From Massilia agrisoli (GTDB lineage: Bacteria > Pseudomonadota > Gammaproteobacteria > Burkholderiales > Burkholderiaceae_D): DNA of 64,000 bases. The translations under genes and the position numbers were made by a program. Under the pieces are notes generated by a model. It saw only the letters and a list, made by a program, of their open reading frames with translations, was not told the origin of the DNA and made no database searches. Of this stretch, positions 31,328 to 40,652 are shown piece after piece (position 1 is the first letter of the stretch; every line of letters starts with the position of its first letter). The stretch is taken from NCBI RefSeq assembly GCF_020831365.1, contig NZ_JAJHPV010000012.1, positions 124,001-188,000 on the forward strand, read 5' to 3'.

Positions 31328-31658
31328 CGCGCGTCATGGCGCGCATCACGGCGGCCGTTACGGCGAGGGTGACGAGGGTGCTGCCCACCATCGCCACCAC
31401 AAGCGCCAGCCAGTTGCTGCCGATGGCGGATCCGGCGGCAACGATGCCCACGCCGGCGGGCACGAACAGCAGCGACAGGTGCTTGAGCAGTTCGCTGCCG
31501 GCCGGCTCGACCAGCGCATGCAGCCTGGGCCACGCCAGCAGCGCCGCAAACAGCAGCAGCATGCCGGCCACCGGCCCCGGAAGCGGCAGCTGCAGCAGGA
31601 ACACCAGTCCTTCGCCGAGGCACTGGAACACCAGCAGGATCGCAAAGGTCTGCAGCAT
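31320..31658 (-). CDS. lrgA: LrgA/CidA-family membrane protein
   Basis: A 112-residue holin-like protein with four hydrophobic segments. LLQLPLPGPVAGMLLLF and LFVPAGVGIVAAGS are family hallmarks. The end overlaps the start of the LrgB gene by 8 bases, so the two are co-translated. No LytTR-type or LysR-type regulator is adjacent. Confidence 0.9.
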   Translation of the reverse strand: MLQTFAILLVFQCLGEGLVFLLQLPLPGPVAGMLLLFAALLAWPRLHALVEPAGSELLKHLSLLFVPAGVGIVAAGSAIGSNWLALVVAMVGSTLVTLAVTAAVMRAMTRDD

Positions 31659-31775
31659 CAGGCGCCGCGCCCGCGGTGGATCGTCTCAACTGTCATGCCG
31701 GCTCCGCTTGTGGTCAGGAGGTCAACTGTACCTGAAGCATATCACGGACGTTTTGCCCTCCCACCAAACCGGCGC

Positions 31776-32087
31776 TTACCGCCACCCGCGGTGGCCGTGA
31801 TGGGCACCCCGGTGCCCGCGGCCGTGATGCCCGCGCAAGCCTTGGTGGTGGCCGTGGTGGCCGTGGTGGACGCGGTGCCCGCGGTGATAGGCGCGGCCGA
31901 AGTCGTAGAAGCCGAATCCAAGGTCGAGGGAGACCGGCGGCCCGACATACGTCGGCGGGCCGTAGGCATACGGAGCGGGACCGTAGGCGGCGGGCGGATG
32001 GCCGTAGACTGCGCAACCGCCCAGCGAGCCCGCCAGCAACAGCGAAAATATCAGGCGTTTCGCGGCGCCCTTTGCGAGGATCTTCAT
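31776..32087 (-). CDS. small His/Gly-rich lipoprotein
   Basis: A 103-residue lipoprotein: signal peptide LIFSLLLAGSLGGC with Cys25 as the lipidated residue, a Pro/Tyr/Gly-rich segment with repeated YGP or YAYGPP, and a C-terminal tail in which His and Gly make up most residues (HHGHHGHHQGL and similar). The tail could bind nickel, zinc or copper. The frame extends upstream to 32471, but the ATG at 32087 places the lipobox correctly. Confidence 0.75.
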   Translation of the reverse strand: MKILAKGAAKRLIFSLLLAGSLGGCAVYGHPPAAYGPAPYAYGPPTYVGPPVSLDLGFGFYDFGRAYHRGHRVHHGHHGHHQGLRGHHGRGHRGAHHGHRGWR

Positions 32088-32210
32088 GACCGTACTGAAA
32101 GCAACACGCTTACAGTGTAGCCGCCCGCGCCGTGCTTGCAATGCCTGCATGGCCGGGCTCGTTTGCTGCAATGCATTAAAATGCTGCGTTTCGCGTCCTG
32201 GACCACAACA

Positions 32211-33581
32211 ATGGCTGCACACGGCAACAATGAACTCAAGCGCGGCCTCAAGAGCCGCCACATCCAGCTGATCGCGCTGGGCGGCGCCATCGGCACCGGC
32301 CTGTTCCTCGGCATTGCCCAGACGATCCAGCTGGCCGGCCCGTCGGTACTGCTGGGCTACGCGATCGCCGGCATGATCGCCTTCCTGATCATGCGCCAGC
32401 TGGCGGAAATGGTGGTCGACGAGCCGGTGGCGGGCTCGTTCAGCTACTTCGCCGACAAATACTGCGGCCACCTGGCGGGCTTCGCGTCAGGCTGGAATTA
32501 CTGGGTGCTGTACATCCTGGTCAGCATGGCCGAGCTGACCGCGGTCGGCATCTACGTGCAGTACTGGTGGCCCGGCATTCCCACCTGGATGTCGGCGCTG
32601 GCCTTCTTCGTCATCATTAACAGCATCAGCCTGGCCACGGTCAAGGCCTTCGGCGAGATGGAATTCTGGTTCGCCGTCATCAAGGTGGTCGCCATCGTGG
32701 CCATGATCGGCTTCGGCATTTACCTGCTGGTGTCCGGCGGCGCCGGCCCGGAAGCGGGTGTCGCCAACCTGTGGCAGCACGGCGGCTTCTTCCCCAACGG
32801 GGTCGGCGGGCTGGTGATGGCGATGGCGGTCATCATGTTTTCGTTTGGCGGGCTCGAACTGGTGGGCATTACCGCGGCCGAGGCCGAGAACCCGTCGGAG
32901 ACGATCCCGCGCGCCACCAACCAGGCCATCTACCGCATCCTGATCTTCTACATCGGCGCGCTGGGCGTGCTGCTGTCGCTGTACCCGTGGCAGAAAGTGG
33001 TCACCGGCGGCAGCCCGTTCGTGCTGATTTTCCACGCACTTAACAGCAACGTCGTGGCCAACGTCCTCAACATCGTCGTGCTGACGGCCGCCCTGTCGGT
33101 CTACAACAGCTGCGTCTACGCCAACAGCCGCATGCTGTACGGCCTGGCGCTGCAGGGCAATGCGCCGCGCGCGCTGCTGAAGGTCAACCGCCGCGGCGTG
33201 CCGCTGGCCGCGCTGGGCGTGTCCGCCGTCGCGACCGGGCTGTGCGTCACCCTGAACTACTTCATGCCGGGCGAAGCGTTTGGCGTGCTGATGGGACTGG
33301 TGGTGTCCGCGCTGGTGATCAACTGGTCGATGATCACCTGGATCCACCTGCGCTTTCGCGCCCGCAAGAAGGAACTTGGCGAAACCACCGCGTTCCCGAG
33401 CCCGGCCTGGCCGATATCGAGCTACCTGTGCCTGGTGTTCCTGGCCGGTATCCTGCTTGTGATGTTCATGACCCCGGGCCTGCGCTTGTCGGTCTACATG
33501 ATTCCAGCCTGGCTGGCAGTGTTGGGAATCGGCTACTGGGCCAGGCAGCGCAACGCGCTCAGCGGCCCAGGTCCAGCTTGA
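32211..33581 (+). CDS. amino acid permease (APC family)
   Basis: A 456-residue inner-membrane amino acid:proton symporter of the AroP/ProY/LysP group with 12 membrane segments. The signature LKSRHIQLIALGGAIGTGLF lies at the N terminus, with AGSFSYFADKY and FGGLELVGITAAEAENP further on. Substrate cannot be fixed from the sequence; aromatic amino acids, proline or histidine are the usual choices. The start at 32211 matches the family; ATG at 32181 is also in frame. Its end overlaps the end of xthA by 23 bases on the other strand. Confidence 0.9.
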   Translation: MAAHGNNELKRGLKSRHIQLIALGGAIGTGLFLGIAQTIQLAGPSVLLGYAIAGMIAFLIMRQLAEMVVDEPVAGSFSYFADKYCGHLAGFASGWNYWVLYILVSMAELTAVGIYVQYWWPGIPTWMSALAFFVIINSISLATVKAFGEMEFWFAVIKVVAIVAMIGFGIYLLVSGGAGPEAGVANLWQHGGFFPNGVGGLVMAMAVIMFSFGGLELVGITAAEAENPSETIPRATNQAIYRILIFYIGALGVLLSLYPWQKVVTGGSPFVLIFHALNSNVVANVLNIVVLTAALSVYNSCVYANSRMLYGLALQGNAPRALLKVNRRGVPLAALGVSAVATGLCVTLNYFMPGEAFGVLMGLVVSALVINWSMITWIHLRFRARKKELGETTAFPSPAWPISSYLCLVFLAGILLVMFMTPGLRLSVYMIPAWLAVLGIGYWARQRNALSGPGPA

Positions 33582-34338
33582 TCCAGGTCGGCGCGTGGTC
33601 GCTGGGCTTCTCGCGGCCGCGCACCTCGCGGTCGACGCCGGCCGCCCTGAGCGATCCGGCCAGCGCCGGGCTCAGCAGCAGGTGGTCGATGCGCAGCCCG
33701 GCATTGCGTCCGTAGGCATCGCGGAAGTAATCCCAGAAGGTGTAGATGCGCTCGTCGGGATGCATGGTGCGCAGCGCGTCGCACCAGCCCTGCGCGACCA
33801 GCCGGTGGAAGGCTTCGCGCGTCTCGGGCCGGAACAGCGCGTCGTTGACCCAGCGCTCGGGTTTGTAGACATCCAGCTCGGTCGGCATCACATTGAAGTC
33901 TCCCGCCAGCACCACCGGCGCGCCGCTTTCCAGCAATTCGGCCGCGCGCAGGATCAGCCGCTCGAACCATTGCAGCTTGTAGTCGAACTTCGGCCCCGGC
34001 GCCGGATTCCCGTTCGGCAGGTACAGGCAGCAAACCATCACCCCGTTCACGGCCGCCTCGATATAGCGGCTTTGCTCGTCGGCCGGATCGCCCGGCAAGC
34101 CGCGCCCGATTTCCTGCGCCGCTTCGCCCCGCGTCAGGATCGCCACGCCGTTCCAGCTCTTTTGCCCGTGCCAGATCGCGTGGTAGCCAATTTCCTTCAA
34201 TGCCGCCTCCGGGAACTTTTCCTGTGGCGCCTTCAGCTCCTGCAGGCAGGCGACGTCCGGCTGTTTTTCCTCCAGCCATTGCAGCAGGGCCGGTAGCCGG
34301 CTGGTGATGCCATTGACGTTGAAGGTGGCGATAAGCAT
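33559..34338 (-). CDS. xthA: exodeoxyribonuclease III
   Basis: A 259-residue AP endonuclease and 3' to 5' exonuclease of the base-excision repair pathway. ATFNVNGITSRLPALLQWLE starts the fold, QELKAP holds the metal Glu, LAGDFNVMPTELD the catalytic Asp/Asn pair, and PSDHAPTWIKL the catalytic His near the C terminus. Single-copy housekeeping gene; its last 23 bases overlap the convergent permease gene. Confidence 0.94.
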   Translation of the reverse strand: MLIATFNVNGITSRLPALLQWLEEKQPDVACLQELKAPQEKFPEAALKEIGYHAIWHGQKSWNGVAILTRGEAAQEIGRGLPGDPADEQSRYIEAAVNGVMVCCLYLPNGNPAPGPKFDYKLQWFERLILRAAELLESGAPVVLAGDFNVMPTELDVYKPERWVNDALFRPETREAFHRLVAQGWCDALRTMHPDERIYTFWDYFRDAYGRNAGLRIDHLLLSPALAGSLRAAGVDREVRGREKPSDHAPTWIKLDLGR

Positions 34339-34453
34339 GTTTTCTCCGCAGTTAATATTCTCCGCTATTTTGACCTCAGACGGGCTTGGTCCGCCGCACG
34401 AATGCCCAACGCGCGCACGGATGAAATTACCCGCAAAGCATCAACGTTGCTGC

Positions 34454-34462
34454 TGATATAAT
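34454..34462 (+). promoter_or_regulatory. extended -10 promoter before the hybrid kinase
   Basis: TGATATAAT matches the extended -10 form (TGnTATAAT) 54 bases before the ATG of the hybrid kinase. No good -35 is seen, which is normal for extended -10 promoters. Confidence 0.45.
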
Positions 34463-34515
34463 TTCCCGCCGCAAGACTCCCCTCCCCCCTTCAACCACGC
34501 AGAAATGGCCCGCAG

Positions 34516-37365
34516 ATGAGCGTCGATCCAACCCCAGCTTCGACCCCGGAAATCCGTTTCCGCGAAGTGTTCGACCAGGCGCCCATCAGCATGCAGCTGG
34601 TCGCCGCCGATGGCCGCACCCTGCAGGTAAACAAGGCGTGGGAGGCCATGTGGCAGGGTTCGCTCGGCGACGCGCTCAAGGAATATGTGCTGCACGGCGG
34701 CTACAACCTGCTGTCCGATCCCCAGCTCGAAGCCAAGGGCGTCACGCCCTACCTGCGGCGCGCGTTCGCCGGCGAAGCGGTGAATGTGCCGGCCATCCTG
34801 TACGACCCGGCCGAGATGGGCATCATCGCGCGGCCGCGCTGGGTGACTTCGCGCGCGCAGCCGATCAAGGACGCGCAAGGCCGCGTGGCCGAAGTCATGC
34901 TCATGCATGAGGACATCACCGACCGGGTCGAGGCTGACGACTCGCTGCGCCTGAGCGAGCAGCGTTTTCGTTCGCTGGTGACGGCCAGCAGCCAGATCGT
35001 CTGGAACAGCGACAGCGAAGGCCTCATCATCGACGATTCGCCCAGCTGGCGCCTGTTTACCGGCCAGACCTACGAGCAGTGGAAAGGCGTGGGCTGGCTG
35101 GACGCGATCCATCCCGACGACCGCCAGCGCGCCGCCAGCATCTGGACCAGCGCCATCGCCAACAAGGCCGTTTACCAGACCGAGTACCGCATCATGCACG
35201 CCGACGGCGACTACCGCTGGACCAGCGTGCGCGCGGTGCCCCTCTACCATGGGGACGGCTCGATCCGCGAATGGATCGGCACCAACACCGACATCACCGA
35301 ACAGCGCCGCGCCGAAGAAGCGCTGCGCAACAACGAGCAGCGCCTGCGCTTCATGTTCGACTCGATGCAGCAGAAGATCTTCACCGCCACGCCGGACGGC
35401 AAGGTGGACTACTTCAACCCGGCCTGGATCCAGTTCAGCGGCTTGAGCCCGGAGTCCATCCGCGACTGGGGCTGGACGCAGATGATCCACCCGGACGACA
35501 TCGACGAGAGTATCCGGGTGTGGACCCGTTCGCTCGAACATGGCGAGGCATTCCAGGTCGAGCAGCGCTGCCGCCGCGCCGACGGGCAATACCGCTGGCA
35601 CCTGTCGCGCGCGGTGCCGATGCGCGACGAAGCGGGCCGGCTGGCGATGTGGATCGGCTCCAATACCGACATCCACGAGGTCAAAATCGTCGAGTCGGAA
35701 CTGGCGCGCCGCCTGCAGGCCGAACGCAGGCACTCCGCGGTGCTGGCCAAGGTGGCCGCGGCGTCGAACCAGCTGCACACCGCCGTCTCGGTGGACGACA
35801 TCGCGCGCGACCTGGTCGGCATCGTGCGCGACATCCTCGGCGTCCACCAGGCCGTCATCTCGCTCAATGCGGGCGACAACTGGGCCCAGTCGATCAATGC
35901 GGTGTCGATGTCGGACAAGTATGCGCGCTACGCCGGCTACACGGCCCCGCCGGACGGCACCGGCATCTACGCGACCGTGTGCCGCACCAATAAAGCCATG
36001 CGCATGACCCAGGACGAGCTGGAACGGCATCCGGACTGGAAGGGTTTCGGCGCCCACCGCGGCCAGCACCCGCCGATGCGCGGCTGGCTGGCGGTGCCGC
36101 TCAAGGCCCACGACGGCGCCAACATCGGGCTGCTGCAGGCGTCCGACAAGGAGGACGGCGAATTCACCGAAGAAGACGAGGCGATCCTGACCCAGCTGGC
36201 GTCACTCGCCGCGACCGGATTCGAGAACGCGCGCTTGTACGACACGCTGCAGGAACAGCACCGCCGCAAGGACGAATTCCTCGCCATGCTCGCGCACGAA
36301 CTGCGCAACCCGCTGGCGCCGATCCGCGCCGCCGCCGACCTGCTGTCGATTGCCAACCTGGGCGAGGACAGGATCCGCCAGACCAGCGCCGTCATCAGCC
36401 GCCAGGTGCAGCACATGTCCAGCCTGGTCGACGACCTGCTCGATATCTCGCGCGTCACCCGCGGCCTGGTCGAACTGGCTGGCGCCGACCTCGATATCAA
36501 GCGGGTGGTGGCCGACGCGGTCGAACAGGTGCGCCCGCTGGTCGAGGCCAGGCTGCACGAACTGACGGTCACGTCCTCGGCCGAACCGGCGCATGTCAGG
36601 GGCGACCACAAGCGCCTGGTGCAGATCGTGGCGAACATCCTCAATAACGCCGCCAAGTACACCCAGCGGGGCGGGCGCATCGTGGTGCGCACCGAGACCA
36701 CCGGGAGCGACGTGGTGATCAGCGTCGAGGATAACGGCGCCGGCGTTCCGCCCGAGCTGCAACCCTACGTGTTCGACCTGTTTTCGCAGGCCGAGCGCAG
36801 CGCCGACCGCGCCCAGGGCGGCCTTGGCATCGGCCTGGCGCTGGTCAAAAGCCTGGTCGGCCTGCACGGCGGCCAGGTCACCTGCCACAGCGACGGGCCG
36901 GGCACCGGCAGCCGCTTCACCGTAACGCTGCCGCGGCTGGCCTCCGATGCGGCGGCCAGCGTGCAGGACGGTCGCAAGCTCCCTGTGCAGCCAACCCACC
37001 GCCTGCGCATCCTGGTCGTGGATGACAATGTGGATGCCGCGCGCATGCTGGCCATGTACCTCGAAGCGGCGGGCCATGAGGTGATGGTCGAACACAAGGC
37101 GCTGGCCGGTTTGCAGCGGGCGCTGCGCGACAAGCCCGCGGTCTGCATCCTCGACATCGGCTTGCCTGACATGGACGGCAATGAGCTTGCGCGCGCCCTG
37201 CGCCGGCATCCGGACATGGCGGGCGCGTTGCTGGTGGCGGCCACCGGCTACGGCAGCGAGCGCGACAGGGAGAATGCGCTGGCCGCCGGCTTCGACCACC
37301 ACCTGGTCAAACCTGTCAATTCGTCGGTGCTCTCCGGATTACTGGCGGCGACGCGGGCAAGATAG
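34516..37365 (+). CDS. PAS/GAF hybrid histidine kinase
   Basis: A 949-residue soluble hybrid kinase. Three PAS domains lie at about residues 10-140, 145-275 and 275-400, then a GAF domain (about 420-575), HisKA with AMLAHELRNPLAPIR (phosphorylated His594), HATPase (DNGAGVPPEL, GGLGIGLALVKS) and a C-terminal receiver with Asp880 in CILDIGLPDMDGNE. There are no membrane segments, so it senses something inside the cell. It lies 194 bases upstream of the receptor-oxygenase-kinase cluster in the same direction but appears to be its own transcription unit. Confidence 0.93.
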   Translation: MSVDPTPASTPEIRFREVFDQAPISMQLVAADGRTLQVNKAWEAMWQGSLGDALKEYVLHGGYNLLSDPQLEAKGVTPYLRRAFAGEAVNVPAILYDPAEMGIIARPRWVTSRAQPIKDAQGRVAEVMLMHEDITDRVEADDSLRLSEQRFRSLVTASSQIVWNSDSEGLIIDDSPSWRLFTGQTYEQWKGVGWLDAIHPDDRQRAASIWTSAIANKAVYQTEYRIMHADGDYRWTSVRAVPLYHGDGSIREWIGTNTDITEQRRAEEALRNNEQRLRFMFDSMQQKIFTATPDGKVDYFNPAWIQFSGLSPESIRDWGWTQMIHPDDIDESIRVWTRSLEHGEAFQVEQRCRRADGQYRWHLSRAVPMRDEAGRLAMWIGSNTDIHEVKIVESELARRLQAERRHSAVLAKVAAASNQLHTAVSVDDIARDLVGIVRDILGVHQAVISLNAGDNWAQSINAVSMSDKYARYAGYTAPPDGTGIYATVCRTNKAMRMTQDELERHPDWKGFGAHRGQHPPMRGWLAVPLKAHDGANIGLLQASDKEDGEFTEEDEAILTQLASLAATGFENARLYDTLQEQHRRKDEFLAMLAHELRNPLAPIRAAADLLSIANLGEDRIRQTSAVISRQVQHMSSLVDDLLDISRVTRGLVELAGADLDIKRVVADAVEQVRPLVEARLHELTVTSSAEPAHVRGDHKRLVQIVANILNNAAKYTQRGGRIVVRTETTGSDVVISVEDNGAGVPPELQPYVFDLFSQAERSADRAQGGLGIGLALVKSLVGLHGGQVTCHSDGPGTGSRFTVTLPRLASDAAASVQDGRKLPVQPTHRLRILVVDDNVDAARMLAMYLEAAGHEVMVEHKALAGLQRALRDKPAVCILDIGLPDMDGNELARALRRHPDMAGALLVAATGYGSERDRENALAAGFDHHLVKPVNSSVLSGLLAATRAR

Positions 37366-37470
37366 ACAAAAAGGCAATGCGAACTGTGTCGCGCGATTGC
37401 TATTTTTTCACGTTTAGCGTCGCAGGGGCTGTTTCCGCACGACACTAACTGCTAGACTCCTAACTTTCAT

Positions 37471-37509
37471 TCCCACCGCATACAAATGTTGACAACACGC
37501 ACGGTGGGA
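37471..37509 (+). promoter_or_regulatory. nested dyad upstream of the receptor gene
   Basis: TCCCACCG (37471-37478) pairs perfectly with CGGTGGGA (37502-37509). Inside lies the 11-base perfect palindrome TGTTGACAACA (37487-37497), whose middle also contains TTGACA. The arrangement ends 50 bases before the TonB-dependent receptor ATG. It could be an operator overlapping a -35 box or an RNA structure in the leader; no matching -10 is convincing. Confidence 0.5.
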
Positions 37510-37559
37510 CGGGCAACCGGTGGTTCGCCGGAGCCCTGACAAGGCTGGGGAGCGCTTCA

Positions 37560-39824
37560 ATGTCTATTCGCCGGGTTCGCCTGAACCCTACACTTCTGGC
37601 CGTTTCAATGTCGGGCATCGCCTGGACCGCGGCCCACGCACAGGCAGTTCAATCACCGCATGCCGGCCAGGCCGCCAGCGACGGACAAATCCATGAAGTT
37701 GTCGTTACGGCGCAACGCATGCCGTCCGACGAATCGCGCACGCCTGTCGCCATGAGCGCCATTGCCGGGGAACGCCTGCGCGAGGCGGGCATCGACCGGC
37801 CGTCCGACCTGTCCGCACGCCTGCCGAATGTACACCTCGACGGTGCGGCGGACGGGCTGAAGATCACGATCCGCGGCGTGTCGAACGCCGATACGACGGA
37901 AAAAGGCGATCCATCGGCGGCGTTCCTGATCGACGGCATTTACATCGCCCGGCCACAAAGCCAGAACCTCCCCTTCCACGACATCGCCCGCGTCGAGGTG
38001 CTGCGCGGGCCGCAAGGCACCCTGTACGGCCGCAATGCGACCGCTGGCGTCGTCAACGTCATCTCGAACGCGCCCGTCCGGAAACTGGAAGGCGCGGCAA
38101 GCGTGGGAGCTGGAAACCACGGCAGCCGCAAGGGCAGCGCCATGCTCAACGTACCGGTCAGCGCTGCGCTTGCCCTGCGCGCCGCGGTGGCCTACAACAA
38201 GCACGACAGCTATCTGGACAACGCGCAGGGAACGCCGCACGCCCTCGGGCTTGACCGCGACGACCGCTCGGCGCGCGTATCTGCCCGGCTGGCGCTCGGC
38301 AGGTCCGCTTCGCTGCTGCTGCGCCATGACCGCAGCACGATCGGCGACAACAACGACAGCTTTGTCCCGGATACCAATTTCTATCTTGGCGTCGCCAGCG
38401 GCAAGCCGCAGTGGTACGGCGCCAGCACAGGCCAGCGCCTGACCAATGCCTTCGTGCCGCCCAACACGGTGCCGCAGCAGGGATTCAGCGACAAGACAAC
38501 ATCCGGCACCGCCGTCGACCTGTCCTGGGACCTCGGTCCGGTCTCGCTGTCCTATCTCGGTTCGCACCGCGATTACCAGCACGACGCACTGGCCAACTTC
38601 TACTACCGGGTGGCGCCGGCTTTTGCGCTCGGCGTGCGCCAGGCTTTCAGCGGCGACTACGAGCAGGATTCGCATGAGTTGCGCGTCGCCACCAACGGCA
38701 GCGGCCCGTTGACCGCCCAGGCCGGCCTGTATTACTTCAGCGAAGAGTCGAACTCGCGCTACAGCTTCCGCGACCTGGAGCTGGTTGGCCTGCCGCCGTT
38801 CTACGTATTCCCGACCGGGCCGACCTTGTCGCGCAGCCGTGCCGTCTTCGGACAGGCGACATACAGCCTAACGCCGCAACTGCGCGCCACCGTGGGCGCC
38901 CGCTACACCGAAGACGACAAGTCGCGCGTCGGCTCCACCAACTTCCAGCAAACGCCGGTGTTCAACCCGGCCACCGACCTGAGGATGCTCAACGCGGCCT
39001 CGCTGGCCACGCACAAGACGACCTGGCGCCTCGGCGCCGAATACGACGTGGCCCCGTCGACGTTTGTCTACGGCGCCATGTCGACCGGCTACAAGGCGGG
39101 CGGCTTCAATGAAGGCTGCCTGGCCGGCTCCAGCGGCATGGGCATGGCCTGCCCTGCCGCCCTGGCAGTGCCGGCCGAAACGCTGCTGTACCAGCCGGAG
39201 CAGCTGCGCGCGTACGAGGCGGGCCTGAAGACGCGCTTCTGGCACAAGCGCGCCAGCCTGAACGTGACCGCGTTCGACTACGACTACACCAACCTGCAGC
39301 TGTCGGGCGTGGCGATCGTGCGCGGCGCCCCGCGCTATGTGACCAACAACGCCGGCTCAGCCAGCGTCAAGGGGCTCGAGGTCGAAGGCGTGGTCAGGGC
39401 AACGTCGTCGGGCAGCTTCAACTACGCGCTCGCCCTGCTCGACGCCCACTACGTGTCATACATGCCTGACGGCGTGCATTCCTGGGCCGGCGAAAAGCTG
39501 GACCGCGCGCCCAGCAGGGTTGTCACGCTCGGCTATGAGCACCGCTTCCGCGCCGCCGGCGGCGAGTTGAAAGCCGGGCTGTCCGCGCGCTCTGCCAGCG
39601 CCTACACGATCGCCGTGCCGAGCCAGCTGCTGCAGTACCCGATCCCTGCGCGCACCACGGCCGACGCCAGCCTTGCCTTCCGTCCCGATCGCGCCCGCTG
39701 GAGCGTGCACGCGCTGGTGAAGAACATCGGCGACAAGGTCGCGCCGATTGCCATCGACAGCTTCGGCATGCTGGTGCCGAGCGATCCGCGCACGGTCGAC
39801 GTGCGCCTCGATTACCGCTTCTGA
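37560..39824 (+). CDS. TonB-dependent outer-membrane receptor
   Basis: A 754-residue receptor. The signal peptide ends near AAHAQA; a TonB-box-like HEVVVTAQR follows, then the plug domain with RLPNVHLDG, KITIRGVSN, and RVEVLRGPQGTLYGRNAT, and a 22-stranded barrel closing with VRLDYRF. The gene starts behind GGGGAG. The family branch is one often used for non-siderophore ligands such as sugars, lignin fragments or lipophilic compounds in proteobacteria, an inference. It begins the five-gene cluster; the next start is 18 bases after its stop. Confidence 0.93.
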   Translation: MSIRRVRLNPTLLAVSMSGIAWTAAHAQAVQSPHAGQAASDGQIHEVVVTAQRMPSDESRTPVAMSAIAGERLREAGIDRPSDLSARLPNVHLDGAADGLKITIRGVSNADTTEKGDPSAAFLIDGIYIARPQSQNLPFHDIARVEVLRGPQGTLYGRNATAGVVNVISNAPVRKLEGAASVGAGNHGSRKGSAMLNVPVSAALALRAAVAYNKHDSYLDNAQGTPHALGLDRDDRSARVSARLALGRSASLLLRHDRSTIGDNNDSFVPDTNFYLGVASGKPQWYGASTGQRLTNAFVPPNTVPQQGFSDKTTSGTAVDLSWDLGPVSLSYLGSHRDYQHDALANFYYRVAPAFALGVRQAFSGDYEQDSHELRVATNGSGPLTAQAGLYYFSEESNSRYSFRDLELVGLPPFYVFPTGPTLSRSRAVFGQATYSLTPQLRATVGARYTEDDKSRVGSTNFQQTPVFNPATDLRMLNAASLATHKTTWRLGAEYDVAPSTFVYGAMSTGYKAGGFNEGCLAGSSGMGMACPAALAVPAETLLYQPEQLRAYEAGLKTRFWHKRASLNVTAFDYDYTNLQLSGVAIVRGAPRYVTNNAGSASVKGLEVEGVVRATSSGSFNYALALLDAHYVSYMPDGVHSWAGEKLDRAPSRVVTLGYEHRFRAAGGELKAGLSARSASAYTIAVPSQLLQYPIPARTTADASLAFRPDRARWSVHALVKNIGDKVAPIAIDSFGMLVPSDPRTVDVRLDYRF

Positions 39825-39842
39825 TCCCCGGATCCGGCGCCC

Positions 39843-40652
39843 ATGACCCGACTTTCGCACCAACTTCCGCGCCTGGCAGGCGTCCTGCTGCTGGCCTTCC
39901 TGGCAGCGATGCTGACCCGCGGCCACGGCGACACGACGCGCCTGTTGATCGCCAGTTCGGTGCTGATGTTCGCCTGCTGCTGGGCGAGCGCGGCCCACCT
40001 GCTGGGCGCGCGCGCGGCGCTGCGCTTTGTCGTGATCGGCGTGGCGGTCGGCTGGATCGCCGAACAGCTGGGCGCTTCGTACGGCTGGTTCTTCGGCAGC
40101 TATACTTACACGGAGGTCCTCGGGCCGCGCATCGGCGATGTGCCGGCCGTGATCCCCCTGATGTGGTTCGCGCTGTGCTACGCGGCCTACGTGATCGCCA
40201 ACCTGATGGTCTGGCAGGCGCCGTCCGACGGCGCCGCGCCGCTGGTCCAGGCCATCGCCATGTCGGTGCTGGCCGCGATGATCGTCACCGCCTACGACCT
40301 GGGCGCCGATCCCTACATGGTCTACAAGCTCAAGGCGTGGATCATGGCAAAGACCGATGGCTGGTGGTTTGGCGAGACCGTGCAGGGATTCGCAGGCTGG
40401 GCGCTGGTTTCCTTCGTCATCGTATTTGGCTTTCGCCTCAGCCTGCGCGGGCGCGCGCCGCGGCCGGCCATGCCCGTGGCGCGGCGCCATGCGCTGGTCC
40501 CGCTGGGCATCTACGGCGGCAGCATGCTGTTCCAGGTGATCGAGGGCTATCCGGTCGAGACGCGCACGATCGCGCTGTTCGCAATGGGCATTCCGCTGCT
40601 GACGGCCTTGTGCGGCTTCGCGCGCTGGCCGTCTTCGAAGGTGGCCGCATGA
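39843..40652 (+). CDS. CruF-type carotenoid-biosynthesis membrane protein (DUF422)
   Basis: A 269-residue protein with about seven to eight membrane segments. GWIAEQLGASYGWFFGSYTY and VTAYDLGADPYMV are the parts I recognise as typical of the DUF422 family; its studied members (CruF and bacterioruberin-type hydratases) add water to the psi-end C-1',2' double bond of carotenoids. No phytoene synthase, desaturase or cyclase gene lies in the window, so the substrate may be another isoprenoid. The stop overlaps the MpaB start (ATGA). Confidence 0.8.
   Translation: MTRLSHQLPRLAGVLLLAFLAAMLTRGHGDTTRLLIASSVLMFACCWASAAHLLGARAALRFVVIGVAVGWIAEQLGASYGWFFGSYTYTEVLGPRIGDVPAVIPLMWFALCYAAYVIANLMVWQAPSDGAAPLVQAIAMSVLAAMIVTAYDLGADPYMVYKLKAWIMAKTDGWWFGETVQGFAGWALVSFVIVFGFRLSLRGRAPRPAMPVARRHALVPLGIYGGSMLFQVIEGYPVETRTIALFAMGIPLLTALCGFARWPSSKVAA

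Noticed and set aside
34441-36111. 556-residue minus-strand frame
   Set aside because: Antisense to the PAS hybrid kinase, with no recognisable fold or start site.
37441-37559. Cobalamin or other known riboswitch before the TonB receptor
   Set aside because: The leader is only about 100 bases and I see no B12-box or other known riboswitch core; the dyad is kept instead.
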